From Maratus speciosus (lineage: Eukaryota; Arthropoda; Arachnida; Araneae; Salticidae), in the NCBI GenBank assembly GCA_963932465.1, contig OZ010796.1, positions 73,783,974-73,847,973 on the forward strand: DNA of 64,000 bases, written 5' to 3'. The notes beneath the pieces are model-generated. The model was given only the letters and a program-made list of their open reading frames with translations, searched no databases and was not told where the DNA came from. The translations under genes were made by a program, and so were the position numbers. Shown one piece after another: positions 1 through 12,500 of the stretch. Positions within the stretch are counted from its first letter, which is position 1, and each line of letters starts with the position of its first letter.

Positions 1-1803
1 TAAAAGTTAGAGAACCGATAAAATTTCTCTGTTAAAAATATATTTTATATACTTTTTTATACTTTTAATTTTTTATTATTACATTTTTATTTGTTTATTT
101 CACGCCAAAAGGGAGTTAAGTCGCCAAATATGGCGCTAAAATTTTCCCGACATCTTTATCCAAAGAGTAAATATACAGTTCATATTACTAGTATACAGAT
201 TGTGATTATTATTATTTTTTTTTTTTTTTTTAATAATTGATAGCATAAGAAACAAATATTAGGTTTTTATTTCTTTTTCTATGCACACGATAAATATATA
301 AGTAATAAATATAATTCTATAAAAGCTTCGAAGATCATTGAAAACTATTTTTTAGTGAAATAGAAAATAAGCAAACAATTTTCTTTTGAAATCGAATGGA
401 ATAAAGTTTAGAATGTTTAAAATGAAATGTTGCTGTATTAAATGGTCCTTTGGTAAAAGTAATCATAAAGTAAATTAATATTTTTACACAATTTAGAAAA
501 ATTACTGTTGCTAAATATATCGGACATTGCAATTTCTAACCATTACAAATTCAGCTATGACATTTGGCTAGGGTTGCCGTAAAGCTCTACTTTTGAAAAT
601 AAACGCCAACTGTTTCCCCGCCAAAAATATGAATATAATGTTGCAATTTTTCAAAATCAAATTCGTGAGTTTTTGAAGGAATTTTCGAACTTTTTAAAAT
701 ATTTTATACTTATTATTACTAATTTTTATTTTTAAATGCTTTTCTTTAAAAAAATTCAATATTAATAGTCCGATAAGTGGTCTCGAAAATTGCATTTTCC
801 GAAAGTTATGCTGCTGTAAAATCAAGAAATATTATTTTAACAGAAAAATTTTATCGATTCTCAAACGTCATAATACAGGGCTTTAAAATGCACCAGGTCT
901 CAATGCTAGGTGCGAGCAACACCAAAAGTGGTTCCCTTGTAAGATCCCGTTAGAACAGGACATTCGTGGCGTTTTTTATTCATTTACAGAGACACACAAA
1001 AGAAATCGGTTACAGTACTGTCTTTGAGTCATAAATGCTGGAGTGTACGGTTTAAAATTCGGTATCCGCTTTTAAATTTAATTAATTTATTGTATGTTAC
1101 TCGTCATATATAAATTCTATATCTCCTACATAGGGCTGCACAAAAGTATTCACGTACCATTCTCCTTATTAGAGGAAATGGCTGAAGGGAAATTTTCAAC
1201 TAAAGCATATGTATAATAAGTGAACTCAATTTTGGCATGCATGTAGTTAATAGATACAAATCTATATGTCATATACAGGGCTCCTGAAAAATTCGGTTAA
1301 CTTTCCGATTGTAGATGGGAACAGCTGAAATTGGGTTTTGAAAAGTGTTATGCGTTTCCATATTGTTGAATGAGACGTCATATTTTAATTTTTTAAATAG
1401 TGCAGTTTTGTTACATTATTCTGAATGTGTTGGAAAGTGTTATATAATCTATGCTTGACGCATGATTTTTTTTCTTGTTTTTCTGTTCTGCTGGGACATT
1501 TGTTTAATTTCTTGAGTGTCTTCAAAAAGCCTGAGTGTCTTCAAATTTTTGGCAAATCCTTAGACATTTATTAAGAAATAAGTTTTTATTTCAAACATTG
1601 TTTCTTTAATATTATGTTATATTTAAAATTAAACTACTGTTGATATACTTTATTACATTATAAATAATGTGTTGGATAAGCCGAAAACTTAAAGATTCAT
1701 GCATCAGAAATTGACTAGGTCCACTACTGGAGCATAAAGGAAGGTAACATTTTTTCCGAAGAATATATTTTGAAACTTTGAATGTTTATTCTGAATTCTG
1801 ATG
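1..1803. other. AT-rich non-coding DNA, no gene seen
   Basis: All reading frames are short and none shows a recognisable family. Short pieces such as ATACAGGGCT near 874 and 1275 look like decayed transposon ends. A T run lies at about 217-230. Confidence 0.5.
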
Positions 1804-1806
1804 CAC

Positions 1807-1848
<42 letters not shown>

Positions 1849-2980
1849 GTAATTCTACAGATGTAAAGTTGCAGAAATCTGTATGCTTACTAAAATTTTA
1901 TCTGTACGCTGTACAAGAGAGGTGTCAATCTACAAAACTAGTTTCTGTAAAGCTACAGAAATCTGTAGCGTTACAAAAGAACCTACTCAAATTACAGTAA
2001 TCTTACTAAAATTTTATCTGTAACCCGTGTTGCAGTTATACATAAAACGTTCTAGGTATCCTAGTTTCTTAAGGGGTCTCAGGACTCTTAAAGCTGTAAA
2101 ATTTTCGAAATTTTAATTTTTTGATACGTTAAACTTCTATGTTTTCTGAACATTTTTATATAATTGTTATCTTGAAATTCTCATTAGAACAGAAGTTATG
2201 GCATTTAGAATTATACTCGCTCAATAGCTGAAGCGGTGTTTCCAAAATCTTTGAAGTCATTTTTCTCCAAATCACGTTTTTGGGCATAACGCGCACGATA
2301 TCTCAAAAACTTCTCAATATTTTTTCATGAAATTTTCAAAACGTATGTTTCATGTTAGTCTGTATAAACTGAACCTAAAATTTCCTTTTTATTGTAAAAA
2401 GAAAATATTTTTTTAGGGGTTTATATTGTTAAAATTTTCTAAATTTTGCATTAGCTAAATACAACTTTGTATTAAAAATATAAAAATGCTTGAAATACAA
2501 ATTAATTTAGGTTCAGTGTAATTATTATAGTTTGAGGTATAAGTAGGCACCAAAATTTTCATTCCAGTTGCGAAATTTATTTTGTAATCGTGCGCATAAG
2601 CTGTTATACCAATTTTCTGCTCGTCAAATGTTTGACAGTTTTGAGCCCCCTGCAAATGCTAATTCTGCATCTTGCAATTTTTCAAATATTTGAAATGAAA
2701 GAACATACTCGTATCTTTCATTCCCATTTAAAATTGTGTCTTAATATCAAATACATTTTAAGATATTAAATGTTGAAAATGGTCCTTTTTTTTCATTTTT
2801 TCCAATTTTAAGAGTCCTGAGACCCCTTAAACAATTCTTAGTAACCTTACAGATTTTTTGATTTACGGTGCAAAAGTCTATCTGTTACATGAATTTTTGT
2901 TGTTGCCGTTACATAAAAAGTTCTAGAAATACCAGTTTCCTACAAAAATTTTTTAACTTTACAGATTTTTTTTTACAGTG
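1804..2980. mobile_element. Non-autonomous element with CACTGTAAAA ends, carrying a nested insertion
   Basis: It begins CACTGTAAAA, which runs into about 38 A, and ends in the mirror sequence TTTTTTTTACAGTG. Inside, related words (TACAGAAATCTGTA, ACAGATTTTTTG) recur in both orientations. The TTAA-flanked element at 2073-2826 sits within it, so this one is older. No coding region is visible and no clear target duplication flanks it. The superfamily is not assigned. Confidence 0.6.
2073..2826. mobile_element. TTAA-flanked MITE, family A (copy 1)
   Basis: It is 754 bp and flanked by TTAA at 2069-2072 and 2827-2830. The terminal inverted repeat starts GGGGTCTCAGGACTCTTAAA and is nearly perfect at the other end. 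It has no open frame of note. TTAA duplication is the hallmark of piggyBac-type transposition. A second copy in the opposite orientation lies at 19114-19865. Confidence 0.85.
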
Positions 2981-3014
2981 TACATGAAGGTTAGGACTAG
3001 GCAAAAAATATATA

Positions 3015-3588
3015 CAGGATGTTCCAAAATTCGAACGAAAAATTCAGAGGGTTGATAGTAGGCTTCCAGAGGATGAAAAATGGCCATAGAACATGGGGTC
3101 GCAAACCATTGAGTCACCCATACAGCGTGTTTCATCATAACTCAATTTAGGTTAACGGTCATCATTTCGAGAAAAATAAAAACATCGCAGTGAAAATGTA
3201 ACAATGGGTACCTTGTTTTTTGTGAAATGGGAAAACACCACGAAAAGATCTGGAAAAACATGTGGCTCAAGCAATCGATGATACCGTATGAACGGATCAT
3301 CTCAGTTCAAAATACGGGGTGTCCAGTACATACTGCTGGCGCATAGCATGCAAACTTCTAACACTTTTGTTGGGTGTTATCCTATTTGCAACAAAGGTGA
3401 GAATGCCTGTTAAATGTTTTATTACAATATACTTCAGTTTTCTGAAAGTTATGACCGTCAACCGAAATTGAGTTAGGATGAAACACCTTGTATTTTTGAT
3501 GAAATACGTGATTTGCGACCCCCTGTTCTATGGTCATTTTTCCACTATCACCCCTCTGAATGTGTCGGTCGAATTTTGGACTACCCTG
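3015..3588. mobile_element. TA-flanked mariner-like MITE
   Basis: The 574 bp element has inverted ends CAGGATGTTCCAAAATTCGA and CAGGGTAGTCCAAAATTCGA, similar over about 39 bp down to TTCAGAGGG. TA flanks both sides. A second inverted block just inside (ATAACTCAATTTAGGTTAACG against CAACCGAAATTGAGTTAGG) makes it strongly foldback. It is non-coding. Ends of the CAGGGTG type with TA duplication fit Tc1/mariner. Confidence 0.8.
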
Positions 3589-4246
3589 TATTTCTTTCGG
3601 AATTCACTATCACTTTAATAATAATTAGATAATTGATTTTAAGTGGCCCACTACAGGTGCGTTTACCTTAGTTTAAAGCAAGTTTCGTAATCATTATATG
3701 TGTGTGTGTTTGAGTGAACACAGTAGCTTCCAAACGGTAATTCCGATTGAGTTCTCATTGAAAGAATGTGTTATAGATCACTTTCGCAAGAATTGGATAG
3801 ATTTTCTTAATAAGCGGCCGACGAATTAGGCATAGAAACCAGTTTTAAACCATTTCCAAACCGTTCTTTGGCCAATTCTAAAGGCAAAATCATCAAGAAA
3901 ATGCGACAGAGTATAACTGATAACTAGTGTGGCAATATAATAAAACATAATGGATCAGAGGTGAAGTCTCTAGTTTTAAAAAGGGAAGTCCATGTGTCTG
4001 AATCCATTGAGTCAGAAATTTATCTGAATCTACAGTATTCTATTGAATGCTGGAAAAGTTGAGCAGAGTCCTTTCAAATTTTTTTTATTTATGTCTACGC
4101 TTTATTTTTGAAGGAATTATCTGACTTTCATAATTTTTTGTTAGAAACTGTTAGCATTCTGTTTCTGTAGAAGACTCCATTTCAATATTATTAGGACCTA
4201 AAAATGGGTTGTTTGTGTGTCTATCTCTCTGTTTTCCTGTCTTTTT

Positions 4247-4954
4247 TAGGTGCGTTCGTAATTATATAAATACGTAGCACCTATACTCGTCGTCTGGTCC
4301 GTCCGCATAGAACAGCGAAAAAACGACCCAACAGAATGGTTTGAAATTTAATCTATAGAATCGTTGAAGAATCGTGTAGAGAGAGTCCTTTCAAATTTTA
4401 TGAAAATCGAATCAAAACTTAAAAGATTTCTTCATTCTATCAAATCCTACCATACGTCATGAATTCAGTGCTTTCTCATGATAGGTCATGATTCTAGGTT
4501 GACATAGAGATGACGTCCTATTTAACTCGCCGTCGGTCGCAATAGGCCTGACAGGCACAGTACAATTATTTCCGTTCTCCTCTCCACCACTAGAGCACGT
4601 AAGGTTGCTTACTTTGAGTGTAATAAACGAGAGTTTTTTCATTCAAATTTGAAGTATGCTCTCTTTGTCTTAATGACGGTCACTGATCACTTTAAGAGCG
4701 TTAGAATTGCGTCAATTAATTGATAATGTCGACTTTTTAACAGGTGCATTACGCCCGAACTCGGAAGCGACCGACGGAGGCTTAAGATGCAGTCCTATTA
4801 TTTCCGTATGACTGAATTGAATCTATAAAATCGTCATAAATTTTGTATTCATACCTTTTTGCATAAGAGTGCAACAGCTATGGCACCCAGACCTGACTAT
4901 TTATAAAACCAGTTATAGTACAAACGCACGTTTAACGTACAATTTACGACTTGT
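4247..4954 (+). repeat. Dispersed repeat, copy 1 (interrupted by a TTAA insertion)
   Basis: It shares about 470 bp with the inverted copy at 16095-16566: GTAATTATATAAATACGTAG, CGTCTGGTCCGTCCG, a long middle part, then GTGCAACAGCTATGGCACC and a CGTACAATTTACGACTTG end. This copy is longer because of the insertion at 4526-4781. It is non-coding and the class is unknown. Confidence 0.75.
4526..4781. mobile_element. Small TTAA-flanked element with CCGTCGGTCGC ends
   Basis: TTAA lies at 4522-4525 and 4782-4785. The ends are CTCGCCGTCGGTCGC and, reversed, GCCTCCGTCGGTCGC. It is 256 bp. The sister repeat at about 16270 lacks it and reads TTGA at the same point, which is close to an empty target site. 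This is good evidence of TTAA-type transposition. Confidence 0.8.
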
Positions 4955-6455
4955 TTTTAACTTATAAGCATTAAATTTCTTCAAAATGGAACCATCATTA
5001 TACATTTAAGTACGATGTTAAAGAAAGCAATACTATTTTACTTTTCTGAAATAGCCGTCGTATCATATACAGTTTTTTGCAGGGACACTTAAAAGTTTTA
5101 CATATAGGTTGGTCTACTGCGCGTTACAATAAGCAATACAAACAAGGAAATTTAAAATAAATGTAGTTTAGAAACCTACTTCAAGTCGTGAAACCCGATA
5201 TTACACGAGCACGGCCCGACCCGCGGTTCGGGTCCAGTCAGATTGGCCATAATTTTTCGTTTCAAGTTGCATTGAGCGGGGTTGACTCTATTAGTTTCGG
5301 GTCCGGATCGATTTCAAGTTAGTTTTTGACTGTTGGGAGTAATGTTGCCAGATGTCCCGCGTAAATCGAGGATCTAAATGCTCTGGGCACCACTCATTTC
5401 TTACTGTTTATTTCTCCATGTTTAATCACCGACAATTCTACCATTAGATTACGTGAAGAAAATTACTTTAAAATGCTGGTGTCGGCAGCATTTGAGCCTT
5501 ATTTACTCGGAGCACCTGGCAACACTACTTGGGAGTTGTACTACGTGGGTGGTTTAATAATTATTGTCCCTAGTGTATATAAAATATTTGTATTGCGATG
5601 GTTGATGTGGAATATCGAAGCCTATGTCTTAAATGCCTATATGCTCAATTTCAGAACCGTAGCTGCTATATCAACATAGTTTTGGAGGGTGGGGGTACGT
5701 ATTTCAAAGAAGTCTACAAGCTAAAATTATGACTTATTCATTTGGATCCGTGATAGAAAAAATGCGTTTTTTTCTATAATATTATAAACTTACTTTTTAC
5801 ATTTCGCTATCTTGAAAAAGGAAAAATCTATAAACACCGAAAAAAGGCCTTCGTTAAAAGAAATAAATATCAGTCTTATGCTGTCATCTCTCGGTAATAG
5901 ATAAAGACATTTATAGATATTTAGTTCATTCAATTTTCATGTTGTAAAGAAGCAGAAAATTATTGAAATTTATTAAAATTCGAAACATCCCAAAAACGGG
6001 ACGCTAGGCATAAATGGGTTAAAGTCAATTTTCTCAAAACACTGATTTTGGTCAATGAGCGCATGATTTCGAAGAAATAGCCGTATGGAATTTCATGAAA
6101 ATTTGGCTGAAGGTATAAACCTTATCGAAGCTCCAAATGACATACTATTATTTCATCATGTTTGAAATTTAGAAAAGAAAACTAAATTTAGAAATCCAAA
6201 ATTATGAGATGTATGTTTACTTTTTTTCTTACATTAACTGTTAGTTTTTAATGCGTTTCTAAAAGTTCATATCCAAAAGTTAACCACATGTGGAGTTATA
6301 GCAATCCATATAAGGGGTAATTTGTCAGTTTCAAAGGTACCTGACTCCTTAATTATCAATGAGATTCTTTTGTTTCTTGAAAAAATAATGTCAAATATTT
6401 TCTTGCAATAAATTTGTTTGGATATGAACGTGAATCAATATTTATTCTTTTTTAG
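4955..6455. other. Intron or upstream DNA, no gene assigned
   Basis: A 68-residue open frame (5473-5679) was examined as a possible upstream exon and not accepted. From about 6000 to 6352 there is weak resemblance to family A (TCATGAAAATTT block, end ACCTGACTCCTTAA), possibly a decayed relative. Confidence 0.4.
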
Positions 6456-6551
6456 GAATATTACCGTTATAATAACTTCATTAGTTATTCTTGGTTTTGG
6501 ATTAGGAGCCAAGCTTGTTTGTGCATTCACGGGGACTCTTCAAAATACGAT
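6456..6551 (+). CDS. SLC18B1-like: SLC18B1-like exon A (C-terminal-half helix)
   Basis: The acceptor is a pyrimidine-rich run ending TTTTTTTAG; the donor is GTAAGT. The exon is 96 bp and is read with one leading base and two trailing bases. It encodes NITVIITSLVILGFGLGAK, then a segment ending GTLQNT, a transmembrane helix with small residues followed by a short loop. This corresponds to the region around LWLLVLILVVSGLSAG in the human protein. The preceding exon must end with two bases of a split codon. Confidence 0.8.
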
Positions 6552-9500
6552 GTAAGTAAAAATTATTTCATCTTTACATTGCAATGCCTAAATGTTAAAA
6601 GAACATACTTATGATCGGAAATTCTTATTAAGCTGGAAGACGCAGCGGCCGTCCGACATATACAGACGCTGCCATCAAAATACTCAAGGCCAGAGGACAC
6701 GAGTGTGACGTCATCACTAATCGACCGACTTCTCACTAGTGTTGGAATTCACACCAGAAAATGTTGAATAGCAATTTTCTTTTATTTGTGGAATATCTAT
6801 CATCTTATAAAACAATAATAACTACTTAAACTTACTGGTGAGAATGTGGAATACCCCAATAAAAAATCAGCCAGATGCGGCAACACTGTGGCATTCCGCA
6901 TCTGGATAGAATTTTATTTAGGGATTCCGAACTCTCACCAGTAAGTTTAAATAGTCATTATTGTTTTACAAGATGATAGCTATTCCACAAATAAAATAAA
7001 AGAAAATTGCTATTGAAAAATTTCCGGGGTGAATACCAACACTAGTGAGAAGTCAGCCGATTATTGATGACGTCACACTCGTGACCTCTGGCCTAGGGTA
7101 TTTCGATGGCAGCGATACAGAGCACCGGGTCTAACCCTTCCTGGCTTTCGACGTCTTTAATTTAATGAAATTAGCTTTCAAAATTTTCCGGTGAACTAGT
7201 CAGTGTTTAAAAGAAAGGAAAAGGACCTCAGACGAGTGCGCGGAACGCCGTGCTCGGCGAAAACGCGGTCAAGAGCTAATAGATTGGATATAACATTGTA
7301 TATATCAATTTGCAGGGGGTGGGGGCTAAAAAACTCGTGAAATTTGCGTGATATTGAGATGGATTCATGGATGATCTCTTAGATTATTTCTCTATGACAT
7401 TCTCCGAGTAAAAATTCTGATAAAACATTCATGAAATGTTTTAAACACTCATTCGGCTTTCTCAGATAGACAGTGGTAATTCATATCAGTGAATTCTAAA
7501 TTAAAATTCATTTTTAGAATAACCTTTAAATTTCTATTGTTTATATCTTTCTATTTCTAGTGAAAGAGGATTTCCTCCTGATTTAAGTACTTATGGTCTT
7601 ATATCGTCTATGATTGCATCGTCACAATCTTTGGGGTATGTATTTCATTATTTTAATTCCTATAAAACTTTCTAATTTATTTGCACTCCTCTGAAAAGCC
7701 TAACATCAGTTACGTGTAATTCGTAAACTAAGGTTAATCCTATGGAAATGTTAAATCTCTGCAAATTTATCGTTTGCATTTCAATATTTTTTTAGGATTT
7801 CTTTTTGCATAGAAAAATTCAAAGGTCAGAAAAATTCGTATTTATACACTAAATTATTCGTCATTTTTAAACAAATAATTCTCGTACTCCTAGAAAACAT
7901 GCTTTTTCCGTTAATTCTTTCCGGAAGTCTAAAAAACAGGGGGAAATTCCGTTTATTCCTAGTACGCATGCGTATTGGTTATACTAATACAAAAGTTCGA
8001 ATTTATATTTTAAATGAAAAACCGAAAATTCAATCCATTAAAATTTCTAATTTATTTAAAAACAAACAAACAAAAATAATGCTTTCAAATTTAATAAAGT
8101 AGTGATTTTCTCATTCATTTAAATTTATTCGTAATTTATTATATATAATAAGCTTTATAAGCTATAAGAGAACTGAAAGAAGCAAAATATTAAAATAATA
8201 TAATAACCATTATTGTGTTTAACTGTTTTATAATCAATACAGGAGAGATGTTCACGATATTTCTACATTTTACTGCCTTTTAAAACCTTTTTTAAGGAAT
8301 TATCATTATTATTATTTTGGAGCTTCGTTAAAAAATAATTTCAAGGTATTTTTCTTCATATTGTTAAAATATTTTGTGTCTTTTTCTTATTAAAAAAATA
8401 TTCGCATTTAAAATAAATTGTAAACAAACACATTCAAAAAATATGTAGTAGTTCGATCAAGATAAAAATTCTATTTTATTCAAAATAGCAAACATTTCTT
8501 CTCGAACTTAATTCAAAATATAATATTCATATTTTACATCTAACAATCCAATTATGTCTTATTAAAAATGTGTCTAATATGTAATAATTTTTATTCTCCA
8601 TTATTCTATAAGTGTTAAAACATCCACCATTATTTCATAACGAAGAAATGTTCCGGCAATTCAGTTTAAATTTACGAGCTTTCTGAATAAGAAATTTAAC
8701 AAGCCTTACCAATCCTCCATTTGAAGAAAACCCGTGTATTCATTTTAAATTCGCCCCCTACCAAGTGCTCGCTGGCCGAGTGGTTAAGATACTCGACTAG
8801 AAATGCGCTGTGCCAGGTTCAAAACCAAGTGGATCTACGGAAGAAAGAGAGACTTAAAAAAAAAAAAAACTCCTTTTTTCAGATTAAGGATATTTTCTGT
8901 TCTAGAACAAACAAAAAGAACGGAAATTTCTTCAGTTCTCGGATATATATCGGTAGCAGTGCTGCCAGGAATATTTCCGTGAAATGAAGAAAGTATTTCT
9001 GAGAGTGAATGTTTAAGATAGGTATCTTAACATTCTATTTATTCGATTTTCTTTGCAGTTTCCTTTTGAGAACACTTTTAATTTTGAATACGCCAACCAA
9101 TATTTTTTACCGAGATTGAAAATCGTCTTAGAATAAAACTGCAACCGAAATCTAAAGAGCACAAAGGTACAATACTAAACATAGATATCTTATATGTCTT
9201 ACATAAAAAGAATCAAGAAGAATGAAATGCAAACTAGAAGTTTGTAAAGAATGCCTCTATTAATTGTACATTAACTTGTGAATACCATCGCGCGACAAGT
9301 GTAAGCTCTGAAACTTAAAATAGGCGTTGGTTTTTATAAAAAATTGTCTCCCTCTCTCAACATCTCTATAATAATAGCCTAAGTCATGTGGCTGTCATCA
9401 ACAATTCCGGGCTGACCGCTTCGCTTTTTATATTCCAGGCGGTATTTTGGGTACTTCACTGTTGGCCGGTCGCAGGTGATAAATCGCTAAATATTGTTAT

Positions 9501-12500
9501 ATAGCCATCATTTCATCTATATTATAACAGTCCAAGTCGTGGGACTGTCATAAACAATTGCGGTTTGACCCTTTCGCTTTTCATATACAAGGCGACCATT
9601 TTTAATCAAAATTATTTTTTTGAACAAAACTGCGTAAAAGTTGCCATGATCGCAAAGAATTCATAATACTTTTATGTTACCCAGGAGCAAATCTCGCCAA
9701 AAGCATTTTTTAACTTGCCAGTTAGCATTTTTATTTTTCGCATGGTAAATTAAAATAAAGCTTTGATATTGAAATTAAATGTCATGGTTTAACGTTTTTT
9801 AAAGAAATAAGTGAAAGTCATGAATTTTAAATGTTTCGGTTTTAAATTAAAGTTATGTATTTTAACAAAATGGGTGAAAGGTTTATATTTTAATGATGTA
9901 ATTAATGAAATACGAAAAAATGCGACAGGAACAATGTTTGACGATTTATCACCTGCGCCTGGCTAACATAAAAAAACAGAATTCAAGATTTCTATATCAG
10001 AATCTTCTGATTTCACGAAGGATTGAGCAAGTAAATTATGAATAAAAGTAACATGATACAATGGTTAGCATACATTTAAGGGAGACCAAACTGGTCGCCA
10101 ACTGCGGCTAGTTATTTAAAGAAAAACATTAGAAACATTTTCTGAAAACACATTCTAGTAGGAACAACTAAAATTACTTTTGAACGATTTTATAGGCTAA
10201 AATGATATAACGAATTATATATATAATATACCGATATAACTAAATAACTATAATGAATTTTTATACTAAAACGTACAAGGGAGCAGTTTTTGAAGAATTT
10301 CATAGCGTGTATTTAGAAATTAGAATATTTTTTACTTTGGTAATTTCATATGAAGAGCTCACATGATAAAGGTGATATGTGGAAAAAAAAATCAGTTAAT
10401 TATATGATTGAAGATTTTCAATGATCCTCTACTACCTGTTAAATTACTATTCGAAAAATACTCATAGAGATTAGAGATTTTAGTTAATAAAGGAGGCATT
10501 TGACGGTAAACACAAATAGCTATTTGAACTTTACAGCTTATTTTCTCAAAATGCTGCTTGCGTCACTTACCACCTTTATCATCTGAGCTCTTCATATATA
10601 AGGTATTCGAAAATTTTGATACTGGATGTCATATATGTTTATAAACTTTATCTTCAATTTTTCAAAAAAAAAATTAAATAATAATAACACTATACATTTT
10701 CAATGACGTAATCTTACTTTTCAGACGATTTAGTTTAATCATTTATTTTGTTACAGAGTTCACATGACAAAATTAATACCAAAAATGTATTAACATGAGA
10801 ATTGTTTTTCATTTTTATCGAAATCTATGGATGTTGAAAACTTCTCAATGCCGTATTATTTTTTAACAATATCTAAAATATAAAAATTACCACTACTACA
10901 CTGTCAGAAAAATTCGTCTTTATACACTAAATTATTCGTCATTTTTAAACAGATAATTTCCGTATTCCTAAACATGATTTTTTCGTTAATTCTTCCAGGA
11001 AGTCTGAAAAAAGGGGAAAATTCCCTTTATTCCTTGCACGCATGCGTATTGGCTCTATTAATACCAAAGTTCGAATTTATTTTCAAAATGAAAAACCGAA
11101 AATTCAATTAATTAAAATTTCTAATTTATTTAAATGAAAACGAGCAAAAATAATGCTTTCGAATTGAATAAAGTAGCCATTTTCTCATTCATTTAAACTT
11201 GTTCGCAATTTTTTTAGAGTATTAAAAAATATTCACATGTAAAATATATTTTAAATGAACACATTAAAAAAATGTATAGTAGTTCAATCAAGTTGAAAAA
11301 TTTGAAAAAGCGAACATTTCTTCTCGAATTTAATTCAAAATATAATATTTATATTTTACATCTAACAATCAAATTATTTCTTATTAAAAATATGTCTAAT
11401 ATATAATAATTTTATTCTCTGTTATTGTATAAGTGTTAAAACACCAACCATTATTTCATAACGACGAAATGTCCTGCAATTAAGTTTAAATTTCTCAGCT
11501 TTCTGAAAAAGAAACTTAACATGCCTTATCAGTCCTTTATTTGAGGAAAACACGTATCTTCATTTTAAACTCACCTTCTACCGAGTGCTCGCTGCCGAGT
11601 GGTTAAGATACTGGATTCGAAACACGCTGTCCCAGGTTCAAAGCCAAGTGGATTCACGGAAGAAGGAGAGATTTATTTTTTTTTAAACTCCTATTTTTTT
11701 TTTCAGATTACGGAAATTTTCTGGACTAGAACGGGTAAACAGACTGGTAATTTCTTCAGTCTCGGATATATACCAGTAGCAGTACTGCCAGGAATATTTC
11801 CGTGTATTGAAGAAAGTATTTCTTAGAGTGTACATGTACATACTTTCTTGAGCATTGTTATTAACAAAAAGACCTTTTCAAAGCTCTATTCATAGGCAGT
11901 GTATATACGTCCTCTCATCCTTCGCCCAGGAAATGTTTTATTTGTAATTCTTAGTTAGTTATTTAGAAAAATAATTTCGAATGAATTTATTCACAAAATT
12001 TTCTTAAGGGGGTCCGGGACACATTTTAAAATAATTTATATTTATAGAGTTAAAATTTTGAATTTTTTTTTATGGTTAACCATGTTATTTGTAAGCAAGA
12101 TCACATGATAAAACTTCTCATAATTTTTTTTTTATTTAAAATTTATTAAAAAAGTCGGGTCACTTAAAATCGTTATAACTCGAAATATTATTTGTAGAAT
12201 TTCAATTTTTTTTTCCATTTAAATAAACAGAAACATATAATTTTAAATTTTGATTCAGCCTTTTAAAAAATATTAATTTAAATAAAAATAAAAAGTATTT
12301 AAAGTAAAAATTTAAAAATAAATGATGTAACTTAAAAAAAAAAAATCATATTTTCAAAAGTAAATTTTTTTTTAATTTGCTGAATCAAAATGAAAGTAAA
12401 ACTGTTGCAAAAGACATGTTCCAAATTTGAACTGTTTATCTTTAACGGTTCTCGACTTATAACAATTTAAATACGAGAAATGGTGAAAAACTTATCATGA

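Noticed and set aside
5473..5679. Open frame MLVSAAFEPYLLGAPGNTTW as a possible upstream exon of the transporter
   Set aside because: EPYL resembles a motif of some MFS proteins, but the order does not fit what should precede exon A, the nearest donor leaves the wrong phase, and the acceptor region is weak.
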